In this document: positions 21,438 through 31,980 of the stretch, piece after piece
How positions within the stretch are numbered: position 1 is the stretch's first letter
Layout: the number at the start of each line of letters is the position of its first letter
NCBI RefSeq assembly: GCF_018991925.1
Contig: NW_024756914.1
Span: forward strand, 9,961,817-10,025,816
Source: Homarus americanus
Taxonomy: Eukaryota; Arthropoda; Malacostraca; Decapoda; Nephropidae
Direction of reading: 5' to 3'
Length of the DNA: 64,000 nt
Position numbers and translations under genes: made by a program
The notes under the pieces: model-generated
The model's database searches: none
What the model saw: the letters and a program-made list of their open reading frames with translations, nothing else
What the model was told of the DNA's origin: nothing

Positions 21438-22085
21438 TTAGTGTGATAAATTGTGCGCAATTGCACACAGGTATTCTACTTCATTTCTGTTCCCATATTC
21501 AGTAACAATTTTTAATATTCTTTCATCTGCTTTTCTGTATTTCAGTAATTTGGGTAGAGGTTCATGCCCAGCTGAAAGCTTCTCGAAATATTCATCCCGT
21601 CCTTTTTGGACTCGTTTAAGAGCATAGATGAAGTTCCATATGGTTGGATGCAACATTCCCAGTTCGCCTCATAGTCGTCTGTTTGTAGCTTTAGCATGGT
21701 TATTGGTTCAATCTTCTCCTTGTAAAGTTCGTTGGTACATGTTCTACATCTCTGTGGGAAACAATGGTTGTCTTCTCCCAGTTCCTCTCCGGTATGGACG
21801 ACCAATATAATTGTCTTCAAACCAATTTAAAAGCGGAACCAATTCCCCAGACAAGTCCGTTGCAAGAGCATCCACGTGACGATCAATGTCATCATTTGGT
21901 ACAAAATAAAGTGCCGTTACCATTTTAGCGTGTAAAGCAAAGTCGGGATTGCTATTATATGAACCCATGAGACCCATACTTTTTATCTGTTTTAGTAAAT
22001 TTTGGGATAAATGGAACAGACCGCCTCTGATTTCTACATGGGGAAAGCAGTCTTTCATGGTTGCAAAAGCTGGAGGGTGTGCTGC
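21438..22085 (-). pseudogene. MULE-type transposase, C-terminal fragment
   Basis: The minus strand reads FPHVEIRGGLFHLSQNLLKQ, HAKMVTALYFVPNDDID, LVPLLNWFEDNYIGRP and, in a second frame, RTNNHAKATNRRL, then WNFIYALKRVQKGRDEYFEK. The C/G-LFHLSQ step, the W-x-YFE-NYIG segment and the NNHxExxNRRL motif are typical of arthropod MULE (Mutator-like) transposases. The catalytic first half is missing. Frame breaks lie near 21660-21740. Confidence 0.8.
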
Positions 22086-23704
22086 TGTCCTCCGGCCCTG
22101 TGTCAGCACACTTGCTTCCACCACTCTCTCCCTGAATACAACCCATGTACACCCGTCCCCTCTCCTCTTCTTCTGCTTTAAGCCCTGCAGAAGCTTCCTG
22201 TGCTGTTCCCTCTGCATTACCGTGCGATCTGGGTGAATGGATACACTCCAAAATGCCTCGCTCCTTGCTAAGTTTTTTGCCTGCTGAATAACCTCCCATT
22301 TCTCCTCCTCACTCACTAGTGTGATCCTGAGGGGGCGAGGCTTCTCCCCCTGCTTTTGTCCCAGCCTCCTCACATCCTGAGGGGTTGATGGCATCATCAG
22401 AACCTCTGTACAAATATTCTTAAACTGCATCTTATCGTGTGTTATCTTACTCTCGGTTCCCTCCGCCTGGCTCTCAGGGCCTCCAAAAACTATTACATTG
22501 TTCTTGCGCTGGAGACGTTCCCGTTGTTCCTTGTAAAGACCTGGGAATTAGGGATAGAAATCCCTTACCAGACTAATCAGGTTCTTAATTAAGGAAAGTC
22601 AAGGACCATGGTTTTCTGAGGAATAACAAACAACCGTTTGAGATTGACATCTCTTTACTATAAAAAATATAACACAAAACTCTGACACCACTCAACAAAC
22701 ATCAAATAACAACGGGAGTCAAACCATTAAGTCAGTCAACAGTTAAAGGAGTCAAACAATTAATGGAAGCAAACAATTAAAAGGAAGCAAACAATTAATG
22801 GGAGTCAACAACTGATAGAATCAAACAATGAACAAATATTTCCTACGGCAGTGGCCCTGGGGGAAGGTTCTGGAACACGGTGATCCACACTCGGTAGGGA
22901 AGCGTCTATTCAACTCCACACTCGAGCAACGTCTTGAAATGGCAGGAGAACACCGGAGCACAGACGGAATGAGATGAACTGACGGTCGTGGTATGTGGTA
23001 GATGTCCAGAGAATTGACAGTCGATAGGTGAAGGTCTGGGGACACAGCCCACGATTCCAGGACCTATGATGAGATCACAGCCAGAATTTGACGAACAGCG
23101 GGGTAGCTAGATAGTGACTGTATGGCGGCTGGGTTGAATCTGCCGGTGACCCAGATAGTCGCTGCCGTTCTCACCTCTGTCCAACCACCCCAAGTGTCGT
23201 CCACACCAGCAAACGAGCGAGTAAGCAGCGGTAATGAGCAGGAAGATAGTTTCCACCCTTACATTCCTCCTCTCCCCTAACAGTAGGTCCGTTAATTTTT
23301 ATTTCTTCAACACACTTCTTCAGAGTCCCTATCTGTTGTAGAACCTGTTCTGATCCTGCATTACTCTCCGCCCCCTCCTGTGGCCCCGATAATACGTCAG
23401 CATAACTCCTCTTAGCAACCATCTCCATTCTGTCGGCTACTTCCTCAATCTTAGCAAGGATCTCTTTCCCAACTTGTTCTCGTTCGTCAACCAGCAAGGC
23501 TCCAGCTTCATCTATTTTCGTCCCTAGGAAACTCCTTCCCCTTTGGCTTGTAATCGCCTCATTCACCTTGACTACACAGTCAGGGCAATACCAGCAACAG
23601 TCTTCATGCTTGACTGCAGGTTGCAACATCCTAAACGCTGTAAGGGTCAGGCCTGTATCCTCCATATCCGACGTCCCTCTGCAGTAATCACATATCATAC
23701 TCAT
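22086..23704 (-). mobile_element. LINE ORF1 with N-terminal zinc finger, split by a solo LTR
   Basis: From the ATG at 23704: CDYCRGTSDMEDTGL, then DCCWYCPDCVVKVNEA (PHD-like Cys pattern), a coiled coil, and RSYADVL. After the LTR insertion (22532-23263) the sense continues EQRERLQRKNNVIVFGGPES, DVRRLGQKQGEKPRPLRITL and EKWEVIQQAKNLARS. The second half resembles the RNA-binding domain of LINE ORF1 proteins in which a PHD finger precedes a transposase_22-like fold. The frame continues without a stop into the MULE fragment. Confidence 0.75.
22532..23263 (-). mobile_element. Solo LTR, 732 bp, with 5-bp TSD
   Basis: On the plus strand it begins TGTAAAGACC and ends CACCCTTACA (TGT...ACA ends) and is flanked by TTCCT at 22527-22531 and 23264-23268. 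Removing it with one TTCCT reconnects the LINE ORF1 on both sides. No gag/pol is present, so it is a recombined solo LTR. Strand is tentative. Confidence 0.85.
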
Positions 23705-24331
23705 GGTTGTTGTTGTGGTGGGGGGCAGACTGTGTATAGACCTACCTATTTAAAAATAAAGAGGAAAAAAAGAACAGTACTTAGCTGCCCTCTGCTAAAA
23801 TGTCGCGACATTCGTGTCACTCGCTCTAAGCCACGAATTCCATCCGTACACACACACACAGAGAGAGAGAGAGAGAAAGAGAGAGGCCAAGCTGGTCGGG
23901 ACGACGTCTCCACTAGTATTTGGAGATGGATGAACGTCAATAAGGTCGGATATCGTCACCAACACAGTTATGGGGTGAACTGAGATCTCACACACAGCCA
24001 GCCACTGAGAGGAGGTAGCCAGGACGTGTTCGCCTTCCACTTGTTGCTCGCCTGTGATGTAAACATGACTTGTTCATGCAGTGTTGTTGTACGAGTCCAC
24101 CGCTAAGTACAGATTACTTAGGGTGTGTTATTTGTCCGAGAATTCATGTGTATAATCTCCTCAGTGCTATGTATGTTTAGAGCTAGCAAGAGTATGAGCT
24201 AAGCCACTTGTTCTTGGCGAATTGTAACCACAGTAGCTCTCTAGGAATTTAGTTGTGGGGCTGCTGCAGTCCTATTACTGTTTACAAGTTACATTTCCAG
24301 GTAATCTGTTTGGTTGATGCTCCAGTGATCA
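23705..24331. other. No gene seen; simple repeat
   Basis: (AC)n(AG)n at 23850-23884. The rest shows no frame or recognised repeat. It is contiguous with 29214-29840 once the Gypsy insertion is removed. Confidence 0.5.
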
Positions 24332-24336
24332 CAGTG

Positions 24337-24485
24337 TGTGAGATGTTTGAATAATAGACCAGGTTCTTTGGAGGCTTTACTCTTGCAGTGTCAGACAGTG
24401 ACTGACAATCCAGCGCTGCCACAGACAAACTCCCGCCTCCACACATGGGAAAACATATCATACGGTGATACTTCATCTCCCCCCC
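24337..24485 (-). repeat. 3' LTR of the Gypsy element
   Basis: About 90 percent alike to 29058-29208 by eye. It starts TGTGAGATGTTTGAATAATA and ends in a C-rich run (polypurine tract on the minus strand). Confidence 0.8.
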
Positions 24486-24978
24486 CCTTCCCCCCAAGTT
24501 AAAAAGAAATAAAAATGCACATTTGAACTGACGAAAGGAAAACAATAATGCAAGAAAAAACCAAACAATGACAGGTGCGTAAGCTCGGAGAGTGAATAAG
24601 ACAAAAAAACAAACAAACAAACAAACAAAAAAACTCAAAACTAATTTTACACCACATAGTCAGCCAATCAACCCAGGGGCCTGCGGCCTCTCCCGGGCCT
24701 GGCCACGCCTGAATGGGAAGGGGCCAGGGGTGCGAGCGAGGGCTCGGGTACGGAAGGCACCGCAGAAGGAGGGCCAGGAGACATTGCGTGGTGCACCACA
24801 GGAGTGGTAGGCACAGGGGTGGCGCTGCATCACAGGTGGCGTCTGTTGCGGATGGACACCCTGCCACTGCCATACAACCTGACGGCATACTGCCTGTGAG
24901 AGCGGGCTTCCACCACTATGCCCGTCCTGTCCCAGAGCTTGGTAGTGTCGTCCTGCACATGCACCTGCGCGCCCACGG

Positions 24979-25513
24979 CTAGGGGAGCCAGATGGTGGGA
25001 CACCTTCCCCGCGACAGAAAGATCCCTTCCTGGGCTTCGGCCAAGTGCACCTCCCTCATACGAAGCGCCTGCCACCAGTGCTGGTCCACCTTATAGTGCT
25101 GTCTGACCACGAGAACGCCGTCACGGAGATGGCGACCGGTGGCAAGTTGGGCGGGCGACTTGTTCACCCCCCGTAGAGGCGTGTTCAGGTACTGGAGGAG
25201 GGCCTGGGATGTCCTATCGCAGTCCAGGCTACCCCCGGGCCCAGTGTTATCCCTGAGGAGCCTCTTGGCGGCCTTGACCCCAGCCTCTGCCCTGCCATTG
25301 GACTGGGGGAAGTGGGCCGACGAGAGGCGCACCTCGACCCCCCATGACTTGAGAAAATCCGTCATCTCACCGCTGGTAAGGTTGGTACCTCCATCCGTAG
25401 AGATCTACTCAGGTGCTCCCCACTTCATGAAGTAACCCCGCAGACGGGTGATGATCTTGCCATAGGTGGCCTCGTTGGGGAAGTGGGCGATCTCCAGCCA
25501 ACCTGTGAGTCGG
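24979..25513 (-). pseudogene. Gypsy integrase core, interrupted
   Basis: The sense continues from the 25514 frame: HLQGHTYLAYTDRLTGWLEI, a stop codon, then ISTDGGTNLTS (catalytic Asp), MTDFLKSWGVEVRLSSAHFP and QSNGRAEAGVKAAKRLL (catalytic Glu). Typical D,D-35-E integrase spacing. The stop at about 25408 (APE-stop-ISTDGG) breaks it. Confidence 0.82.
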
Positions 25514-27043
25514 TCAGTGTATGCTAGGTATGTGTGGCCCTGCAGGTGGAACAAGTCGGCCACCACCTGTTGAAAGGGATAACTGGCACGGGGTCAAGAC
25601 CAACGACTCCAGAGGCTGGGAAGGGGCGTGGGTCTCACAAGCAGAACACTGGGACCGATGATACTGCAGGTCACCCTCCATGCCAGGCCAATAGACAGAC
25701 TGCCGGGCCCGCCTAAGCATGGAGCCGAGGCCCTGGTACCCCACATGCAGGTTAACGGCGACCCGGTGGCGGAGGGAGTTGGGGATGACAAGGCGCACGC
25801 AGCCCTGGTCAAAGGTGTGGGTGACCAAATCCCTGACCACAGCCAACCTGTCCCTCACCGAGAAGTACGGGCGCAGACAGGCCACCTCCTGTGACTTGTG
25901 GGGGCGCCAGTCGCCCGCCAGCACCCTCGACACTAGAATCTGGTATACTGGGTCGTCCGCAGCCGCTTTGCACACTGTGTCTTCGTCCATAGTGATGCAC
26001 CCATCCTGATCCAGTGCTGCGATTGTGACTGCACACACTGCAGCGCACAGGTCCTCCTCTTGGTCCATGTCCTCTGTCTCGGGCGCCGCCCTGAGGGAGG
26101 GGAAGCGGGATAGGGCGTCAGCTGCACAGTTCCGCTTCCCTGGCAAGTACTTGACTGTGAACCGGAACTGCAGGGTCTGCTCCTTGAGCCTGAACAGGCT
26201 CGGATTTGCTACATCCGTGAGGGCTCTGTCCCCTAGCAAGCCAACTAAGGGGCGGTGGTCCGTCACCAGAATGAGGTTCGGGCAGCCAAGGAGGAACAGC
26301 CTGGCCTTGCGCAGGCACCATACCACAGCCAGGGCCTCCCCTTCTACTGCAGCGTAGCCGGCCTCGGCCGTGCTCAGATATCGGCTCCCGCACAGAGCCA
26401 ACTGCCACCCTCCCCTGCAACAGAAGGGCGTCTCTGGCGAGGCACAGGCACAGTATTGTTGCAGGACGACGAAGCCGATGCCCTCCCTGTTCCAATTCGT
26501 GACAGCTGCCGTAGGCCTGGATTTGTCGTAGTACACCAAGCCATCCCTGGCCAACTGACAGAAGGTTGTCTTGGCCTGGCGAAACTTGAGCTGCAGCTGA
26601 TCGTCCCAATCCACCCACTTGCCCACTGGCTTCTTGAAGAGCTCACGGAAGGGCTCCATCACAGGTGCAGTGGCAAGGAAGGGAGCCAACTGGTTAACCA
26701 GGCCGTGCCAGGACCTGATGTCAATGATTGATGGCTGATCAGGCATGGGGAAGTCCTTGATGGCTGACAGACGTTGGGCAGTGGGCTGGTAGAGGTCCCA
26801 CCCCAGGAGGAAACCCACAAACTCGGCTTCTCTCCTGCAGAACAAGAACTTTTCTGGTTTCAGTGTGATACCTGTGCGAGAGCAGGTCTCCAGAAAATCG
26901 TAGGTGTGCCAGAACGCCCCCTTCACACTGGAGTCATAGAGGAGAGTGTCATCCACGCACTTGTACTTGCGAGACACATCCTGAATAGCGTCGTCAAACC
27001 TCTTGGTGTAGTCATCTGACGCTGAACAATGTCCCATGGGCAT
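25514..27043 (-). pseudogene. Gypsy pol: RT C-terminal half, RNase H, integrase zinc finger
   Basis: 509-codon frame. The RT active site reads YKCVDDTLLYD (normally Y-x-DD, here preceded by C). Then come TLKPEKFLFCRREAEFVGF, RNase H motifs (AEAGYAAVEGEALAVVWCLR and LVTDHRPLVGLL), KYLPGKRNCAADALSR, and the integrase H2C2 finger (NLHVGYQGLGSMLRRARQSV with YHRSQCSAC). The frame ends at 25514 through a frameshift. Upstream, RT fingers at 27529-27044 have at least two stops (after VPVHSF and QVEME). Confidence 0.9.
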
Positions 27044-27529
27044 CCTGCAGTATCGAAAACGGCCCCACGGCGTGATTAGTGTAGTCAGGTGTCTGCTCTC
27101 CTACTCCATCTCCACCTGATGAAATTCCCAGAAGGCGTCGGCGACAGTTTAGAACGAGTGCACTGGCACTCCGGACACCATGTCGAATGGTGCAGGTGTG
27201 TGGTGCGTCTCCCTCAGACAGCTTGCATTGAGGCGTTGGAAGTCTACAGTGCGCCAGGCTGACCGGTTTTTTTTGGCCACCACGACCATCCTGGAGCACC
27301 ACTCCATAGCCTCACCAGCAGGCACTGGTTGGATGACACATCTCCTGACGTCCTCCTCCAACTGGGCCTTCACCTCCGCTTCCCAGTGTTTCGGAACGGG
27401 AGCAGGTGTGTGACAGGCGTAGGGGGTCACGCCGAGCGTCAGGTGGATACGGTGAGGGGACCAGTCATGACTGGCAGTGGGGACCTGCTGGTGTTGAATG
27501 TGGTGGATGAAAAGTGCTTGAGCAGCCAT
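27044..27529 (-). pseudogene. Gypsy RT N-terminal part, stop-interrupted
   Basis: DWSPHRIHLTLGVTPY, PVPAGEAMEWCSRMVVVAKK and AWRTVDFQRLN are the RT fingers. Stops near 27146 and 27113 interrupt before TPWGRFRYCRMPMG. Confidence 0.8.
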
Positions 27530-28001
27530 GCCTCCAACCTGGCCACATTCTCCTCCAAAGGAGGCAAGGGCATCTCAACTGCCTAGGAGGGACACGACTG
27601 CTCCCAGGTCCAGGGTTCGGAGGCAGGTCGTCAGCAGTGTGCTGCCCCCTTCCATCGCCCACGGCAACCACAGCACGCTTATGGAGCGGGAAGTCGACAG
27701 GCACCAAGTTGAGGCACTTGCAAGCCTCCAATGACAGGTAGAGGGCTTTAGCTGTCTGTATGAAATAGACCTCATGGACGGTGGACCCCTCGCTCACATT
27801 GAGGCGGCAGGGGGAGGACCCCAGACACTTGAGCTGTTTGTTTGCCACGTCCCTCAGGCCATTACGGGCCTGAAGTTGCCCCGGACACAAACTGATGTCC
27901 CGGAGCAGGGATGGCCCTGCCACACACACCATAGCACCCGTGTCAGCCACAGCCAGCACAGGGGTGGCAGGGGAATTGCCCCCAGCCTGGGTCACGAACA
28001 C
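27465..28001 (-). pseudogene. Gypsy aspartic protease
   Basis: VLAVADTGAMVCVAGPSLLR carries the catalytic D-T-G (DTGA), followed by the flap region with LKCLGSSPCRLNV. It overlaps the end of gag by 10 bp in another frame, as in a -1 frameshift arrangement. It lies directly upstream of the RT on the minus strand. Confidence 0.82.
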
Positions 28002-28858
28002 TTGTAACCTGGGTGGCGGGATAGCTGGGCTGCTGCCACTGTGACAGCACCTAACACATCCACAGGAGCACTTAGGGTTGACTTACTCCTACAACACCTT
28101 TTGAAGTGACCAACCTTAGAGCAATTGCGACATGTGGCCCCACTTGCAGGGCAGTTGCTTTTGCCCGAAGCATGTATCACGCCACAGTTCCCACGACTGG
28201 GGTGTCCAGGTCGGACGGCAGCTACTTCAGACTCACCCGTGATGTCATCACCAACGGCCACTGCCTCCGTGGCTGTTCCCGCCACTGCCTGGTCAGACTT
28301 ACGACACAATACACCAGCATCTCTCACTGCTGCCTCAAATAACATACATTTGTTTCTAAGCACTTCAACACTATTATAACTCGAGTACCCCTGGAAAATT
28401 TCCCTTTTCAACACTGGGTTACTCAGGCCCACCATAACTTTACGTAACAGCATGTACTCAGAGAGATCGTTATCACAGGTGGGACATTTAAATTCACACT
28501 CCACTGCCTCTGTGAAGTAGCGTTGAAAGTACCTTTTCATGGTCTCCTCTTCACCTTGTTTTCTGTTGAAAAACTCGTTCCATTTCACAGCTTGGTTTGA
28601 AGATTGAAGAACCACTCCACTGATGGCGTCCAGGGCTTCCTTGGGTGAGAGCTGCTCCCACTGACCGCTGGGATATCTCAAGTCAATCACCCTTTGGAGT
28701 GCAGGGACGCAGTTCAGGCAAATGTGGAGTGTGGCCACCAGGTGTGACCATCCGTTCAACAGCACCCACGACTCCATGGACCGCCTCCACGTCCTAAACG
28801 CCGCTGCTGGCATTTCTGCCTCACACTTCTCTGGATCGACCGCTGCTGAGGGCTTCAT
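27992..28858 (-). CDS. Gypsy gag (capsid plus zinc knuckles)
   Basis: An open 288-codon frame in the first position after the 5' LTR and leader. The capsid-like helices WRRSMESWVLLNG, WNEFFNRKQGEEETMKRYFQ and YMLLRKVMVGLSNPVLKREI are followed by Cys-rich nucleocapsid CGVIHASGKSNCPASGATC and CRNCSKVGHFKRCC (CCHC). It appears intact although pol is not. Confidence 0.82.
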   Translation of the reverse strand: MKPSAAVDPEKCEAEMPAAAFRTWRRSMESWVLLNGWSHLVATLHICLNCVPALQRVIDLRYPSGQWEQLSPKEALDAISGVVLQSSNQAVKWNEFFNRKQGEEETMKRYFQRYFTEAVECEFKCPTCDNDLSEYMLLRKVMVGLSNPVLKREIFQGYSSYNSVEVLRNKCMLFEAAVRDAGVLCRKSDQAVAGTATEAVAVGDDITGESEVAAVRPGHPSRGNCGVIHASGKSNCPASGATCRNCSKVGHFKRCCRSKSTLSAPVDVLGAVTVAAAQLSRHPGYKCS

Positions 28859-29057
28859 GGCCGGCGTAGGGGCACGACCGTGGCCGCCAGTAGCCAGACG
28901 CCATGTGAGCCATCAATGCACTCATGGTCTGCTGCTGGGCGCATGTGGTGTTCCTCGCCAGTGTATAGATGCCCCGGCGTCACCTTGAGGGCGTCGAGAA
29001 TCGTGGACGTGTAGGGGCTATGGCATGTCGGGCCCTAGCATCCTACTCACTGCGCCA

Positions 29058-29208
29058 TGTGAGAGGTTTGAATAGACCAGGTTCTTTGGAGACTTTACTC
29101 TTGCAGCGTCAGACAGTGACTAGCAACCCGGCGCTGTCACAGACAAACTCCCTCCTCCACACATGGGAAAACATATCGTACGATGATACTCCATCTCGCA
29201 ATCTCACA
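29058..29208 (-). repeat. 5' LTR of the Gypsy element
   Basis: Begins TGTGAGAGG and ends AATCTCACA on the plus strand; 151 bp. It is followed by the second CAGTG target copy. Confidence 0.85.
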
Positions 29209-29213
29209 CAGTG

Positions 29214-29842
29214 TTTGTTGGTTTTGTGAGAAGTACACCATTTTGTCTGTATGCTGGAAGTTGTATTTACCTTACTGTGAAGTACCATGGGTGGAGCCAT
29301 GAAGGTGATCCGTGCAGTTTGTATACAGGAAGTGTATTGTTTGGTACTCCAGTGTACGAGGTTGAAGAGGAGTGTAGTGTCTTGTTTAAAAGATACACCA
29401 AGTGATGGTGACTGCGAGAGATGTACTGTACCTAGTTGAGAAGTACATGAGTGTTACTCATGGTAGTTGTGTGTACTGGATGTTGTTAGAAGTCTATCAT
29501 TTTTGTAATAAACCATTTTTATTGTCTGTTAGGAGTATTATTTTCCTACAGTGACCACCTTAATTTTCTTCCCCATATCTTGGTACCATTATTACAGTTT
29601 CACGGGTCCTCCATGGGTCTTACCCTCGAGCCACAGGTCAGAGTTAAGACAGAGTACAGTAAAAAAGGTGTAAGTAAGGGCTTTTACCACCGTTACAATG
29701 GTTCACAGCGGTGGCATTTTTTTTTCTTTCTCACCGTTACAATATACAGTACCTGTATATACAATAGACAATATTGTATATACAATATACATTACATAAC
29801 AGCTCCTTCCCTTCTCATAATCATACTCTGAATACACCAATA
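29214..29842. other. No gene seen; possible polyadenylation-type end
   Basis: Contiguous with 23705-24331 before the Gypsy insertion. TGTAATAAACCATTTTTATT at about 29503 and a nearby TTTTCCTACAG could be the end of an unidentified transcript or LTR. Confidence 0.4.
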
Positions 29843-30131
29843 CAGCTCCTCCCCAACTTACGACCTACCCGACCTACGTCCACCCGCACTTACGACCTGC
29901 TGTCCTTAACGACCATCCGCACATACGACCGCGCAGTCGAGACAAAAAAATTTTCAAATGATATTCGCATTTTCTATATTGAAGCGTTTCCGTCCCGTAT
30001 GAGAGCGTGGCTTGGGTCACTGCGTGGATACAGCTCCCACGCAGTAGAGCGCTTAGTTGGTGTTTGGCTTTCGTATCCTCAACTGATTGCGCTGTGTACT
30101 GACATTATTTTCGTATTTAATTGACGTTATA

Positions 30132-31980
30132 ATGACTGGAAAGCGTACAAGTGAGAGTGCTGGTGGTGCACGGAAGAAAAGGAGACAGTCAATTACTTTT
30201 GAGACGAAAATGAAGATAATAATGCAGCATGAAAAGGGAAAAACTGTAGAAACAATTTCACGTGACCTAGGGTTTTCGCACTCGACCATATCCACTATTC
30301 TGAAGGACAAGGAACGTATTCGTGATGTAGTGAAAGGATCAACACCTATAAAGGGAACTATAATTATGAAGAAAAGACCAGGCCCCATTCATGAGATGGA
30401 AAAATTATTGGTGATATGGATGGGAGACCAAATACAGAAGCGTGTACCCTTAAGCCTTCTAACCTTACAGGCTAAAGCAAGAAGCCTGTTCCAAAGCATG
30501 AAGGAGCAGGCAGGAGATGAGTGCGACCAAACCTTCACAGCAAGTCATGGGTGGTTTAACAGATTTACGAACCGCTACAGTTTACATAATGTTAAGGTGA
30601 GTGGAGAGGCAGCTAGTGCTGATGTTGATGCTGCCGAAGCTTTTAAGGAGGAGCTAGATCGTGTGATTGTGGAGGGAAATTATTTGCCTGAGCAAGTATT
30701 CAATGTGGATGAAACTGGATTATTGTGGAAGCGCATGCCTGAACGGACATACATCCACAAAGAGGCGAAAACAATGCCAGGATTCAAGGCATTCAAGGAC
30801 CGGTGTACACTTCTGTTGAGGGGGGAATGTTGCAGGTTTCAAGATCAAGCCCTTCATGATCTATCATTCAGAGAACTCCAGGTCTTTTAAACATGTCAGC
30901 AAGCACACACTGCCAGTGTTGAGTCGCAGTAACAAGAAAGCCTGGATGACCCTAGTACTGTTTGAGGATTGGTTCATTAATTGTTTCATTCCTCGAGCCA
31001 AGGAGTACAGTTCCTCCCCGACTTACAACCACTCGCACTCACGACCTCCCGCACTTAAGACCTCCTGCACTTACAACCTGCCTCGGTCGTACCAAAATTT
31101 TTTAAAATTACAGTACATCTTTTCGAGTCCCAACATCAGTGATTGCGATGTGTACTGACAAAATTTTCGTTTGAAATTCACTTTAAAATGGCTGGCAAGC
31201 TTAAAAGTGAGAGTTTTGTGGTGCTGAGAAGAAAAAGAGACACCCATTTCAGATTTTCTATGTATTATTTAAGCATTTTCGACTTACGACCATTTTGACT
31301 TACAACCTGGATTTGGGTCCCTAACCCCGTCATAAGTCAGGGAGGAGCTGTATTGTCTGCAACAACGGATTGCATTCAAGATTTTGCTGATTTTGGATAA
31401 TGCTCCGGGACACCCACCACACCTGGACGACATGCACCCTGATGTTGAGGTAGTGTACATTCCACCCAACACTACCTCTATCATCCAACCCATGGATCAA
31501 GGTGCTATTGCTGCCTTCAAAGCGTATTATTTACGCACGACCTTCGCTCAGGCTGTTGCTGCTACTGAAGGTGAGAAAACGCTTAGACAGTTTGGAAGGA
31601 CTACATTTTGATATGTATAAAGATCATTATTGCAGCATGGGATGAGGTTACACAACAGTGCATGAATGGAATATGGAAAAAAAGACTGAAAAGATATGTG
31701 AACAGTTTCAAAGGATTTAATGAAAATGAAGTTAATTCGGATATTAGTAACAAGATAGTGGAGTTAGGTAAACAGCTGGAGCTAGAAATTGATAATGAAG
31801 ATGTTGGACAGTTGGTTGAAAGTGTAGCAGAAGAGCTAAGTAACGAGGATCTTATCGAACTGGAAGCACACAAAGATGCAGAGGAAGAAGCCAGTCTAAA
31901 TGTAGAAGGACCTGCACCCCCCAAAAATTTTTCAGTGAAGCAAATGGCAGAGGCATTTGCTACAATTAATAAGGGGATGT
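30132..31980 (+). pseudogene. Tigger-like transposase (CENP-B N, Tc5 HTH, DDE_1), broken
   Basis: From the ATG at 30132: KRRQSITFETKMKIIMQHEK and TISRDLGFSHSTISTILKDK (psq/CENP-B HTH), the Tc5-type HTH SHGWFNRFTNRYSLHNVKVS, then catalytic segments VFNVDETGLLWKRMP, LLILDNAPGHPPHLD and TTSIIQPMDQGAIAAFKAYY. A G-run frameshift at about 30825 and another near 31605 break it. A MITE splits it at 31006, and the reading KEY/CLQQRIAFK resumes exactly across the insertion with one TA removed. The C-terminus runs to about 31980. Confidence 0.88.
31008..31350 (+). mobile_element. Family-1 MITE (343 bp) nested inside its relative
   Basis: TIRs CAGTTCCTCCCCGACTTAC and GGTCCC...AGTCAGGGAGGAGCTG, with flanking TA. 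The internal sequence keeps the transposase start region (MAGKLKSESFVVLRRKRDTH) and then jumps to the 3' end. It is therefore an internally deleted copy of the same family. Confidence 0.88.

Larger units (their letters stand above)
24337..29208 (-). mobile_element. Full-length Ty3/Gypsy retrotransposon with LTRs and TSD
   Basis: LTRs at about 24337-24485 and 29058-29208 share TTTGAATAGACCAGG-type start sequence and ACACATGGGAAAACATAT. The outer ends are TGTGAGA and TCTCACA. CAGTG at 24332-24336 and 29209-29213 is the target duplication. Minus-strand order is gag (28858-27992), protease (28001-27465), RT-RNase H and integrase (27529-24979). Stops in RT and integrase make this copy inactive. 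A GGGGGGAAGGGGGGG polypurine tract abuts the 3' LTR. The 3' LTR lacks about 11 bp present at the start of the 5' LTR, next to this G tract. The sequence just inside the 5' LTR (TGGCGCAGTGAGTAGGATG) is the candidate primer-binding site; I could not assign its tRNA. Confidence 0.9.
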
